Shown here: in pieces, positions 7,797 through 13,875 of the stretch
Layout: each line of letters opens with the position of its first letter
How positions within the stretch are numbered: position 1 is the stretch's first letter
From: CAYMUB01 sp964393545
GTDB taxonomy: Bacteria; Patescibacteriota; Microgenomatia; Daviesbacterales; UBA10151
Reading direction: 5' to 3'
Length of the DNA: 24,524 nucleotides
Assembly: GCA_964393545.1 (NCBI GenBank)
Contig: CAYMUB010000060.1
Location: forward strand, 1-24,524
Notes under the pieces: model-generated
What the model saw: the letters and a program-made list of their open reading frames with translations, nothing else
Database searches by the model: none
Told to the model about the DNA's origin: nothing
Program-made: the position numbers and the translations under genes

Positions 7797-7860
7797 AAGT
7801 TTAAAGTAAAAAATTCAAAGTAAAAAAGTTTTTTCCTTTATACTTTTACCTTTTTACTTA
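7796..7860 (-). repeat. AT-rich palindromic element, copy A
   Basis: A 65-bp imperfect inverted repeat filling the space between the Gln-rich gene's stop and the cysS start. The minus strand begins TAAGTAAAAAGG and ends TTTAAACTTA, with the last A being the first base of the cysS ATG. The termini TAAGT/ACTTA are inverted. The centre has A6 and T6 runs flanking one G/C pair. Its inner 49 bp (plus strand, GTAAAAAATTC through ACCTTTT) are identical in copy B at 8272-8337. Confidence 0.85.
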
Positions 7861-7862
7861 TA

Positions 7863-8261
7863 TTATCCTCCCACTCCTCCTTTAATCTCTACTTTACCAA
7901 CATGAGCTAGTGGATCAATTTTTTTCTTTTCTTCCTTTTTAAATTCCGTTTCCTGCTCTTCTTGTTGTTCTACTTGAAGCCTTTGTTGCTCTTTCTGTTT
8001 ATTTTCCTGGATTACTTGTTGTTGTTCTTGGCTTGTTTGTTGATAAAAAGCGATCTTCCTTCTGGTTTCTGATAAGTCTTTCTGATCTTGTTCTTGCTGT
8101 TGTTGAACTTGTTGAGGAGTAAGCTGAGAACCGGTTGCAGCTTGGACACCTTGTTCTATCATTTCTCCAAAAGCATCTTTGGTATCGCTCAATACTTCAC
8201 TTGCTGTTTCAGTAACTTCTTCAGTTGCTTGTTGTATTCCTGAACTTCCACCATCTGCCAT
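7863..8261 (-). CDS. Gln/Glu-rich small protein of unknown function
   Basis: 132 aa, not recognised with confidence. Residues 1-50 are Ser/Thr/Glu-rich (MADGGSSGIQQATEEVTETASE), then from about 50 to 115 the chain is dominated by Gln, Glu and Lys (VQQQQEQDQKD, QQEEQETEFKKEEKKK), predicting a long, highly charged helix or coiled coil. It ends with a short conserved-looking tail, HVGKVEIKGGVGG. No signal peptide or membrane segment is visible. It resembles small Q/E/K-rich proteins seen in Microgenomates genomes (possibly the DUF5660 type), but I cannot confirm a family. It lies between two same-direction copies of the palindromic repeat. Its ATG lies 6 nt after a TATACT -10 box, so it is probably a leaderless single gene. 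Confidence 0.72.
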   Translation of the reverse strand: MADGGSSGIQQATEEVTETASEVLSDTKDAFGEMIEQGVQAATGSQLTPQQVQQQQEQDQKDLSETRRKIAFYQQTSQEQQQVIQENKQKEQQRLQVEQQEEQETEFKKEEKKKIDPLAHVGKVEIKGGVGG

Positions 8262-8267
8262 GTGTAT

Positions 8268-8295
8268 AGTATAAAGTAAAAAGTAAAAAATTCAA
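8268..8295 (-). promoter_or_regulatory. Promoter of the Gln-rich gene, -35 supplied by repeat copy B
   Basis: TTGAAT (8290-8295), a 16-bp spacer and TATACT (8268-8273) on the minus strand, then six bases to the ATG at 8261. The -35 hexamer is part of the palindromic element. The -10 lies at or just past its edge. Leaderless initiation is predicted. Confidence 0.6.
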
Positions 8296-8337
8296 AGTAA
8301 AAAAGTTTTTTCCTTTATACTTTTACCTTTTAACTTA
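8272..8337 (-). repeat. AT-rich palindromic element, copy B
   Basis: A copy of the repeat seen at 7796-7860, in the same orientation, between the recR stop (TAG, 8340-8342) and the Gln-rich gene. Its left end reads TAAGTTAAAAGG, and its right end has an extra AAAGT unit compared with copy A. The internal 49 bp match copy A exactly, which indicates recent spread, or gene conversion between copies only 0.5 kb apart. Confidence 0.85.
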
Positions 8338-8339
8338 AT

Positions 8340-8936
8340 CTAGTATTCATTTCTATTTTCTAAAGCTCTGGTAAGTGTTGTCTCATCTGCATAATCCAAA
8401 TCTGATCCAACTGGCAAACCTCTGGCAATCCTGGTGATCTTTACTCCCAAAGGGGAAAGCAGTCTTTGGATATACATGGCTGTGGCTTCCCCTTCCATAG
8501 TAGGATTGGTTGCTAAAATTATTTCTTTAACACTACCATCCTTTAATCTGGGCAGTAATTCTCTGATGTGTATTTCATCCGGGCCAATATTTTCCAAAGG
8601 AGAAATCACCCCATGTAAAACATGGTATAAACCCTTAAAATTTGCTTTTTCCAAAGCCAAAACATCTAATGGATTTTCAACCACCATCACAATAGATGGA
8701 TCTCTTGAGGAATCACTACATATGTTACATGGACTGCTTTCACCAATATTAAAACAAATAGCACAAAGGACTGTTTTTTCCTTCATTTCCAAAGCTGCTT
8801 TTGCCAAAGCTTGAGACTCTTCTTTAGGAGAATGAAGCAAATAAAAAGTTAGTCTTTGAGCAGTTTTTGGACCAATTCCAGGTAATCTTTCAAATGCCTC
8901 AATTAGATTTTGGATAGACTTGGGAACTTGAGCCAT
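8340..8936 (-). CDS. recR: Recombination protein RecR
   Basis: 198 aa, the standard length. A helix-hairpin-helix lies at 18-32 (RLPGIGPKTAQRLTFYLL), a C4 zinc finger uses C58, C61, C70 and C73, and a Toprim domain starts at VMVVENPLDVLALE (83-96). The C-terminal RIARGLPVGSDLDYADE is the Walker-B-like family signature. With RecO/RecF, RecR loads RecA at single-stranded gaps. Its usual partner YbaB is encoded just upstream on the same strand, separated by a short hairpin repeat (8965-8999), an arrangement conserved in many bacteria. The dnaX gene often beside this pair lies at 11878-13404, with folD, glyA and the four-helix-bundle gene between them. Confidence 0.97.
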   Translation of the reverse strand: MAQVPKSIQNLIEAFERLPGIGPKTAQRLTFYLLHSPKEESQALAKAALEMKEKTVLCAICFNIGESSPCNICSDSSRDPSIVMVVENPLDVLALEKANFKGLYHVLHGVISPLENIGPDEIHIRELLPRLKDGSVKEIILATNPTMEGEATAMYIQRLLSPLGVKITRIARGLPVGSDLDYADETTLTRALENRNEY

Positions 8937-8964
8937 AGTGGGTTGAATTTTAACACACTCTTGG

Positions 8965-8999
8965 GGATCCTTCGACTCGTTTTACTCGCTCAGGATGAC
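8965..8999 (-). repeat. GC-richer dispersed hairpin repeat between ybaB and recR
   Basis: A 35-bp stretch (GATCCTTCGACTCG to CGCTCAGGATGAC on the plus strand) that is clearly more GC-rich than its surroundings, with ATCCT/AGGAT terminal inverted arms. Its CATCCTGAGCGA core resembles a short palindromic repeat I recognise as widely dispersed in many, often uncultivated, bacterial genomes. A related but shorter form lies inside folA (23608-23628). Confidence 0.55.
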
Positions 9000-9011
9000 T
9001 CACTTTGTTCG

Positions 9012-9290
9012 TCACATCCCTGGGATACCCATACCACCCATTAAGGGTTTCATTTCATCAGCAGCTACTTTTTGAGATTGTTTTAAGGCTTCATTAACAG
9101 CTTCGGTGACTTTTTGAGGATCCATATCCCCTGAAATTGACTGAACTTTTTGATCTGCTGTCATCACTACTATCACCCCTTTATGCTCAATAGTAATTTT
9201 AATGGCTGCAAGTTTCTTTTGCACTTCCATGGCCTGATCTCTCATCTTTTTAAGATCACCCAGCTGTTTTATATTGTCCATGAAACCCAT
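9012..9290 (-). CDS. ybaB: YbaB/EbfC nucleoid-associated protein
   Basis: About 92 aa from the chosen ATG (9288-9290). A small DNA-binding protein that forms tweezer-like dimers and is usually encoded next to recR. Visible family pattern: an N-terminal amphipathic helix (LKKMRDQAMEVQKKLAAIKI), a beta core with VVMTADQKVQSISGDMD, then NEALKQSQKVAADEM and a Gly/Met-rich tail (MGGMGIPGM). A TTG at 9303-9305 would add five residues, but the ATG is preferred. A perfect TATAAT (9297-9302) lies exactly 6 nt upstream of it, matching the leaderless spacing seen elsewhere in the window, and the TTG codon is upstream of that -10 box. The second Met (9279-9281) is another option. Confidence 0.92.
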   Translation of the reverse strand: MGFMDNIKQLGDLKKMRDQAMEVQKKLAAIKITIEHKGVIVVMTADQKVQSISGDMDPQKVTEAVNEALKQSQKVAADEMKPLMGGMGIPGM

Positions 9291-9296
9291 GTTGGT

Positions 9297-9325
9297 ATTA
9301 TACAAGTTTAAAGTAAAAAATTCAA
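9297..9325 (-). promoter_or_regulatory. ybaB promoter, -35 supplied by the mobile-like element
   Basis: TTGAAT (9320-9325), 17 bp, TATAAT (9297-9302), then ACCAAC and the ybaB ATG. The -35 and the whole spacer lie in the right arm of the four-helix-bundle element, and the -10 begins one base beyond its end. This is like the outward -35 boxes at insertion-sequence ends. Confidence 0.68.
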
Positions 9326-9722
9326 AGGAAAAAAAGAGTTAGCGTTTTCTAGATTTAGATACAATGCTTCCTAAGATCTTAGATAGTTCTTCTACTTCAT
9401 CGATTAGTGGTTTTACCTTCTCAAGATTAGTTAATTCAGCATCTACTAAGGATCGTAGCCAATATTTAGTTTCTACTGCTGATTTTAGTCCATGATTATA
9501 AAAGTTAATAAAATCCTTCTTAGAAGCGGCTGCACTTCCTTCTACTATATTAGCGCCAATTGACATTGCTGCTCGGATTAATTGATCAACTATTACATAT
9601 GACGCTACATTTCTCGGAAGTAACTTAACTAACTTTATTACATTGATACCAAACTGATAGCTTCTTTCCTTAAGATCAAATATTTTCTCCATTTTTACTT
9701 TTTACTTTTGCCTTTTTACTTG
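9303..9722 (-). mobile_element. Full-length palindromic element carrying a four-helix-bundle gene (copy D)
   Basis: 420 bp. The left arm (9693-9722, minus strand beginning CAAGTAAAAAGGCAAAAGTA) and the right arm (9303-9338, ending CTTTGAATTTTTTACTT then TAAACTTG) match the two halves of the 65-bp repeats at 7796, 8272 and 13810. The 354-bp four-helix-bundle gene sits exactly at the apex. The termini are CAAGT/ACTTG here but TAAGT/ACTTA in copies A and C, so the terminal pair changes on both sides together. A protein gene inside a hairpin recalls 23S rRNA intervening sequences, but no rRNA is nearby. Calling it mobile is inference from copy number and junctions. Confidence 0.7.
9339..9692 (-). 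CDS. Four-helix-bundle protein (23S rRNA IVS / S23 family)
   Basis: A 117-aa all-helical protein of the family found as the ORF of bacterial 23S rRNA intervening sequences and related to the Avd accessory protein of diversity-generating retroelements. The diagnostic segment is QLIRAAMSIGANIVEG (37-52), then SKKDFINFYNHGLKSAVETKYWL (57-80) and a basic tail (SKSRKR). Members are small, basic and oligomeric, and probably bind nucleic acid; their biochemical role is not settled. The gene starts at ATG (9690-9692) immediately after the left arm of the palindromic element and stops (TAA, 9339-9341) just before the right arm. The 3' end of folD overlaps its first 17 bp. No clear Shine-Dalgarno is present. 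Confidence 0.9.
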   Translation of the reverse strand: MEKIFDLKERSYQFGINVIKLVKLLPRNVASYVIVDQLIRAAMSIGANIVEGSAAASKKDFINFYNHGLKSAVETKYWLRSLVDAELTNLEKVKPLIDEVEELSKILGSIVSKSRKR

Positions 9723-10539
9723 ATTCAACCACATTTTTCAAAAGTGACACAATTGTTAAAGGACCTATCCCACCAATTGTGGGACAGTATAATCTGGCAA
9801 TTTCTAAAACTTCATCTTCTTTAATATCTCCATAAGTTTTTTCCTCCCCATCAACTTTTTCTTTCCCCATCCCAACTCCTATCACATATGCCCCTTTTTT
9901 TAAATTATTTTTATTAACAATATGTTTTGCTCCTGTTGCTGAGATAATTATATCTCCTTTTTTAATAATAGGTGTTGGATTTTCTGTTTCTTTCACCACA
10001 GAATTTATTTCAAAACCTTTTTCTTCTAAAAGTTTAACAATCGGCCCGCCTGCTGCCTTACCTTTACCTATCACTACAATATTTTTATTCTTTAAAAAAT
10101 CTTCTGTTTTTGAAAACCCCTCAATTAGAGAAAAGGCTGTTAACATTTCCCAAACTCCCAAGGCAGTGGCTCCACTATATGGAGAATTTTCCAAAAATCC
10201 ATCTACATCTTTTTGTAAATTGATATGTTTTTCAAATTCTCCAAAATTCCAGCCCTCAAAAAAAGGATATTGAAGTATCATCCCATGTGTCTTTGAATCC
10301 TCATTCAATTTCTTGATTGTTTGAAGCACTTTGTCTTGTTCAAATTCTTTAAATTCATAGAGCTTAGCATCTATCCCAACTTTTTTCGCTGCTTTGATCT
10401 TATTATTTACATAGATTCTGGAAGCTGGATTATTGTTTGCTAAAATGATAGCTAACCCCGGATGAAGATTTTTATCTTTGATTTCTTTCTCTAATTTCTT
10501 TAAAATTGCTTCCGCGACTTCTTTGCCAGATACTTTCAT
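9676..10539 (-). CDS. folD: Methylenetetrahydrofolate dehydrogenase / methenyl-THF cyclohydrolase
   Basis: A 287-aa bifunctional enzyme converting 5,10-methylene-THF to 10-formyl-THF. K47 in YVNNKIKAAKK is the catalytic lysine, GMILQYPF (86-93) replaces the usual LVQLPLP, KDVDGF (110-115) is intact, and the nucleotide loop reads VVIGKGKAAGGP rather than VIGRSxxVGxP. The TIGGIGPLTIVSLLKN segment closes the family homology. The protein should end near VVESS, but the last 14 residues (274-287, Lys-rich) are encoded by the inserted palindromic element and the start of the four-helix-bundle gene, ending at a TGA at 9676-9678. It lies 6 bp after glyA in one operon. GlyA makes its substrate and PurN uses its product. 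Confidence 0.92.
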   Translation of the reverse strand: MKVSGKEVAEAILKKLEKEIKDKNLHPGLAIILANNNPASRIYVNNKIKAAKKVGIDAKLYEFKEFEQDKVLQTIKKLNEDSKTHGMILQYPFFEGWNFGEFEKHINLQKDVDGFLENSPYSGATALGVWEMLTAFSLIEGFSKTEDFLKNKNIVVIGKGKAAGGPIVKLLEEKGFEINSVVKETENPTPIIKKGDIIISATGAKHIVNKNNLKKGAYVIGVGMGKEKVDGEEKTYGDIKEDEVLEIARLYCPTIGGIGPLTIVSLLKNVVESSKKAKVKSKNGENI

Positions 10540-10545
10540 GAAAAC

Positions 10546-11838
10546 TTATTGTATACCTGGTACTGGGAATTTGCCAGCAAATTGTTCCACTTCTTTTCTG
10601 ATTTGTTTTAAATTCTTATTCTTTTTAAGCTTTAATTTAACCTCTTTTAGGAAATCTTTTCTTTTTTCCTGCTCTTTTGGTAAATCCAATCCCCTAACCT
10701 CTTCCAAGACTCTTTTAATCCAACTGGCAATTCTAACCATATCTTTTTCCTTCATTCCTCTGGAAGTTAGTGCTGGTGTGCCCAGTCTGATACCTGAAGG
10801 GTAGAAAGGAGAAGCTGGTTCACCAGGAATAGTATTTTTATTAACAGTAATCCCTGCTTCTTCCAAAGCATATTGGGCCTGATAGCCTAACCCATATCCA
10901 TATTTTGTTAAACTTAAAAGTACTAAGTGAGTTTGGGAAACTGTTCCCAGCTCTTGAGCTAAGACTTTAGCATTTTTAGCAATTTGAACAGCATATTTTT
11001 TAAATGAAGGCTTTAAAGCTTCTTCCAAAGATACTGCTATTGCTGCTGTTTGGTGATTATGCGGCCCTCCTTGAAGACCCGGGATTATTGCTCTTTCAAT
11101 TTTGCCTTTGATTTCCGGATCTTTTTTCAAACCCCTTTCAGTTACTAAAATGATTGCCCCTCTGGGACCTCTTAGAGTCTTGTGTGTGGTAGTCATAATA
11201 ATATCCACAAATGGTACTGGGGATTCATGCATCCCTCCTATTATTAACCCTGTGATGTGTGAACAATCTGCAACCAGTGTTGCCCCAACTAAATCTGCAA
11301 TTTTTCTAAACTTTTTATAATCTAACTTAAAAGGATAAGCTGTGGTCCCTACCCAGATTAATTTTGGTTTATGTTTTTTAGCTAATTGTTCTAATTCTTC
11401 AAAATCTATTTTCCAATTGTCCCCTCTAACATTGTAATTAACTGCTTTATAAAAAATACTGGAAAAAGAAAGCTTGGCCCCATGAGTTAAATGACCACCT
11501 GATGATAATGCTAACCCCATTACTACATCTTGAGGCTCACAAACCGCCATGGTAATAGCCATATTAGCAGGAGAACCAGAATATGATTGAACCAAAGCAA
11601 CTGGAACTTTAAATAATTTCTTGGCTAGATCTGCTGCATAACTTTCTATCTTATCTATGACTTCATTACCACCATAATATCTTCTGCCCGGAAAACCTTC
11701 TGAATATTTGTTAGTTAAAATTGAACCTAAGGCTTTTAGAACATCTTGGGAAACATAATTTTCTGAAGGGATCATCTCTAAACCATATTTTTGTCTATGA
11801 GCTTCTTCCTCAATTAATTTAAAAATCTTTGATGCCAT
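10546..11838 (-). CDS. glyA: Serine hydroxymethyltransferase
   Basis: A 430-aa PLP enzyme that converts serine and THF to glycine and 5,10-methylene-THF. The N-terminal EMIPSENYVSQDVLKALGS (21-39) and TNKYSEGFPGRRYYGGNEVID are family hallmarks. The PLP lysine is K220 in TTTHKTLRGPRGAI, with DCSHITGLI (191-199) positioning the cofactor. PYSGSPAN-type and GGLQGGPHNHQ-type segments are kept. The ATG (11836-11838) is fixed by a promoter whose -10 ends 6 nt upstream. The operon continues directly into folD. Its methylene-THF would also serve the ThyA at the right end of the window. Confidence 0.96.
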   Translation of the reverse strand: MASKIFKLIEEEAHRQKYGLEMIPSENYVSQDVLKALGSILTNKYSEGFPGRRYYGGNEVIDKIESYAADLAKKLFKVPVALVQSYSGSPANMAITMAVCEPQDVVMGLALSSGGHLTHGAKLSFSSIFYKAVNYNVRGDNWKIDFEELEQLAKKHKPKLIWVGTTAYPFKLDYKKFRKIADLVGATLVADCSHITGLIIGGMHESPVPFVDIIMTTTHKTLRGPRGAIILVTERGLKKDPEIKGKIERAIIPGLQGGPHNHQTAAIAVSLEEALKPSFKKYAVQIAKNAKVLAQELGTVSQTHLVLLSLTKYGYGLGYQAQYALEEAGITVNKNTIPGEPASPFYPSGIRLGTPALTSRGMKEKDMVRIASWIKRVLEEVRGLDLPKEQEKRKDFLKEVKLKLKKNKNLKQIRKEVEQFAGKFPVPGIQ

Positions 11839-11844
11839 AGGTGA

Positions 11845-11873
11845 TTTATATAGTGACTAGCATCAAGAGTCAA
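11845..11873 (-). promoter_or_regulatory. glyA-folD promoter, leaderless
   Basis: TTGACT (11868-11873), a 17-bp spacer and TATAAA (11845-11850) on the minus strand, with six bases (TCACCT) before the glyA ATG. This is one of the best sigma-70-like matches in the window. Its -35 lies in a short direct duplication of CAAGAGT, just after the dnaX stop. Confidence 0.75.
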
Positions 11874-11877
11874 GAGT

Positions 11878-13404
11878 CTAATTTACTGAATCTGAATTGA
11901 AAATTTCTGCGGCAGCTCTGATTATTTCATCATCTGCAGCAACCTCAATATTTACTAGATCTTCTTTTCTTTGAGGACGACTCCCTAAAATAGTTGAAAC
12001 TTGAATACTTCTGCCTAAAATATCAGAGATAACTGATTCTATTAAGTCTCTATTTTTGGGAGCTTCTAAAATTCTTTGATGAAAAGAATACGGCACTTCC
12101 ATAATAAGGGAATTTTCCGTACACTCTTTAATGTTGATTGATCTGAGTAAAGCTTCTAAAGAGAAATTAAAAGCTCTGACAGTCTCCAAAACAAAAGTCC
12201 ATTTCTCTTTAAGTTTTGTTATGTCATCATTTATGGTACTGATATCTTGGACAATTGGTATTTCAGCGGATTGTTTGACTGGGGGATCAGCAACTTTTGG
12301 TATAAAAACTTGGGTAGAATCAATTGAATCACAAATCTCTACTACTGCCAGTTCCAGTGACAATGACGGAATGGAGACAAACTTCAATTTTTCTAAAGCT
12401 TTTTGCAAGATATCCAGAAATCTAACTAAATCTTTATTCTGAAAAACATTTGAAGCTTTTATTAATTCTTGATAATTATCTTCCATTAAGTTTACCTTAA
12501 CTAACTGTTCCCCTAATCCATTTTTAATAAAAATTAGGCTTCTCAAATTATCCATTAAAGATAGGATAAATTCTTTAGGATCTATACCTTCACCCAAATG
12601 CTTGACAACCAAAGAAAGTGAAGTGGCAGTATCTTTTTTAGCTAAAGAGTTTATTAACTCTAAAAGATTTTCAAATTTGGTAGAATTTAGACTTTTCTGT
12701 AAACTTTCTAGAGTAATTTCTCTGCTGCTTGAACTTATTTGATCCAAAAATTTAATCCCATCTCTGAAAGAACCTTCAGATTTTTTAGCAAGAAATTTTA
12801 GAGCTTCATTATCAATATCAATTTTCTCTGCATCAGTAATTTTTTTCAAAGCAATTAATAATTCTTCAATCGAGGCTAATTTGAAATCCAATCTCTGCAC
12901 TCTGGAAAGAATAGTTTGGGGCAACTTTTGAGCATCAGTTGTAGCCAAAATAAAAAGAGCATGAGATGGTGGTTCTTCCAAAGTTTTTAACAAGGCATTA
13001 AAAGCCTCTGTTGTTAGCATATGAACTTCATCAATAATGTAAACTTTTTTACTGGAAGAAGTGGGAGATAATTTTATTTTTTCCCTAATAGATCTGATAT
13101 CTTCTATGCCTCTATTTGAAGCAGCGTCTATTTCTATTAAATCCAAATTTGATCCATCAGTTATGGAAAGACAGCTGTCACACTTATTACACGGGATATT
13201 CTGCTTTGCAGAACAATTAACCATTTTAGCTAAAATTCTGGCTGTTGATGTTTTACCTGTTCCCCTTGGTCCTGCAAAAAGATAGGCGTGAGATAATCTT
13301 TGCAGAATAAAGCTGTCACGAAGACTTTTTTTTATACTATCTTGACCAACTAAGTCATCCAAAGATTGAGGGCGGTATTTTAAGTAAAAAGCAATATTAG
13401 GCAT
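11878..13404 (-). CDS. dnaX: DNA polymerase III subunit gamma/tau
   Basis: A 508-aa AAA+ clamp-loader subunit of the replisome. It has RPQSLDDLVGQD (11-22), Walker A GPRGTGKT (45-52), four zinc cysteines (C64, C72, C75, C78), DAASNRGIEDIR (93-104), Walker B VYIIDEVH (121-128) and sensor 1 LATTDAQKLP (153-162). The SRC motif reads SRV here (TILSRVQRLDF), so the usual Cys is missing. The C-terminal third is weakly conserved and of medium length, and I see no frameshift signal that would separate gamma from tau. Its ATG overlaps the ybeY stop by 8 bp. Confidence 0.95.
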   Translation of the reverse strand: MPNIAFYLKYRPQSLDDLVGQDSIKKSLRDSFILQRLSHAYLFAGPRGTGKTSTARILAKMVNCSAKQNIPCNKCDSCLSITDGSNLDLIEIDAASNRGIEDIRSIREKIKLSPTSSSKKVYIIDEVHMLTTEAFNALLKTLEEPPSHALFILATTDAQKLPQTILSRVQRLDFKLASIEELLIALKKITDAEKIDIDNEALKFLAKKSEGSFRDGIKFLDQISSSSREITLESLQKSLNSTKFENLLELINSLAKKDTATSLSLVVKHLGEGIDPKEFILSLMDNLRSLIFIKNGLGEQLVKVNLMEDNYQELIKASNVFQNKDLVRFLDILQKALEKLKFVSIPSLSLELAVVEICDSIDSTQVFIPKVADPPVKQSAEIPIVQDISTINDDITKLKEKWTFVLETVRAFNFSLEALLRSINIKECTENSLIMEVPYSFHQRILEAPKNRDLIESVISDILGRSIQVSTILGSRPQRKEDLVNIEVAADDEIIRAAAEIFNSDSVN

Positions 13405-13810
13405 GATGAGTACCTAACAGGTGGTTTACTCCATGTTCTACCAAAACTCTAATTTCCTCATCCACAGAGATTCCCTCTAAAGCAGCATCTTCTAAAGCTT
13501 GTGGGTAAGAGATAACTATGTCGCCTAACCTTAACCATTTATCAGGTGAGGCTACAAATCCAATCCTGGGAATGTGATGTAGACTAGCAGGATTGGTATC
13601 TTCCAAAGCAAAGGATAAAACATCAGTGGTTGAATCAATACCTCTATATTTTCTATTGAGCTCATGCATTTTCCGATCACCTATGACATTTACACCCAGC
13701 TCAATTTTTCCACCAATTCTGTGCCTTTGCAAAACAGCAGCAACTGTTGTTCTAATGGCAGTTTTATTAATATCATATCTTGGATCTGATGAGACTATTA
13801 TGTTTATCAT
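13397..13810 (-). CDS. ybeY: Endoribonuclease YbeY, C-terminally short
   Basis: A 137-aa metal-dependent RNase used in 16S rRNA 3'-end maturation and ribosome quality control. ELNRKYRGIDSTTDVLSFALED (50-71) and the zinc motif HGVNHLLGTHH (126-136) are present. The three metal-binding His (H126, H130, H136) are kept, but the usual Tyr-Asp between them is Thr-His. The protein stops one residue after the motif, whereas most YbeY proteins continue for another helix. The ATG (13808-13810) directly follows palindromic repeat copy C, with no Shine-Dalgarno in reach. It overlaps dnaX by 8 bp. Confidence 0.88.
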   Translation of the reverse strand: MINIIVSSDPRYDINKTAIRTTVAAVLQRHRIGGKIELGVNVIGDRKMHELNRKYRGIDSTTDVLSFALEDTNPASLHHIPRIGFVASPDKWLRLGDIVISYPQALEDAALEGISVDEEIRVLVEHGVNHLLGTHHA

Positions 13811-13875
13811 AAGTTAAAAGTAAAAAATTCAAAGTAAAAAAAGTTTTTTCCTTTATACTTTTGACTTTTTACTTA
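13810..13875 (-). repeat. AT-rich palindromic element, copy C
   Basis: A 66-bp copy of the repeat at 7796-7860, same orientation, filling the whole gap between yqeY and ybeY. The TAA stop of yqeY is the first three bases of the element (TAAGTAAAAAG), and the A of the ybeY ATG completes the terminal ACTTA. It differs from copy A by about five changes (GTCAAAAG for GGTAAAAG, one extra A, TTTTAACTT for TTTAAACTT). Confidence 0.85.

Noticed and set aside
7797..7860. Intrinsic terminator in the palindromic repeat
   Set aside because: The stem is almost all A-T and symmetric, with no GC-rich stem followed by a T tract. The same sequence also lies directly before start codons.
7796..8337. Classical insertion-sequence composite transposon around the Gln-rich gene
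   Set aside because: No transposase gene or DDE-like ORF is present in or near the repeats, and the copies are only about 65 bp.
9303..9305. TTG start for ybaB adding five residues
   Set aside because: It lies upstream of the TATAAT box that positions a leaderless ATG at 9290, and the extra residues are not typical of the family.
9303..9722. True 23S rRNA intervening sequence
   Set aside because: No rRNA sequence flanks the four-helix-bundle gene; the neighbours are folD and ybaB. The similarity is in architecture only.
11878..12500. Programmed frameshift in dnaX producing a short gamma form
   Set aside because: No slippery A-rich heptamer with a downstream hairpin was evident in the relevant part of the gene.
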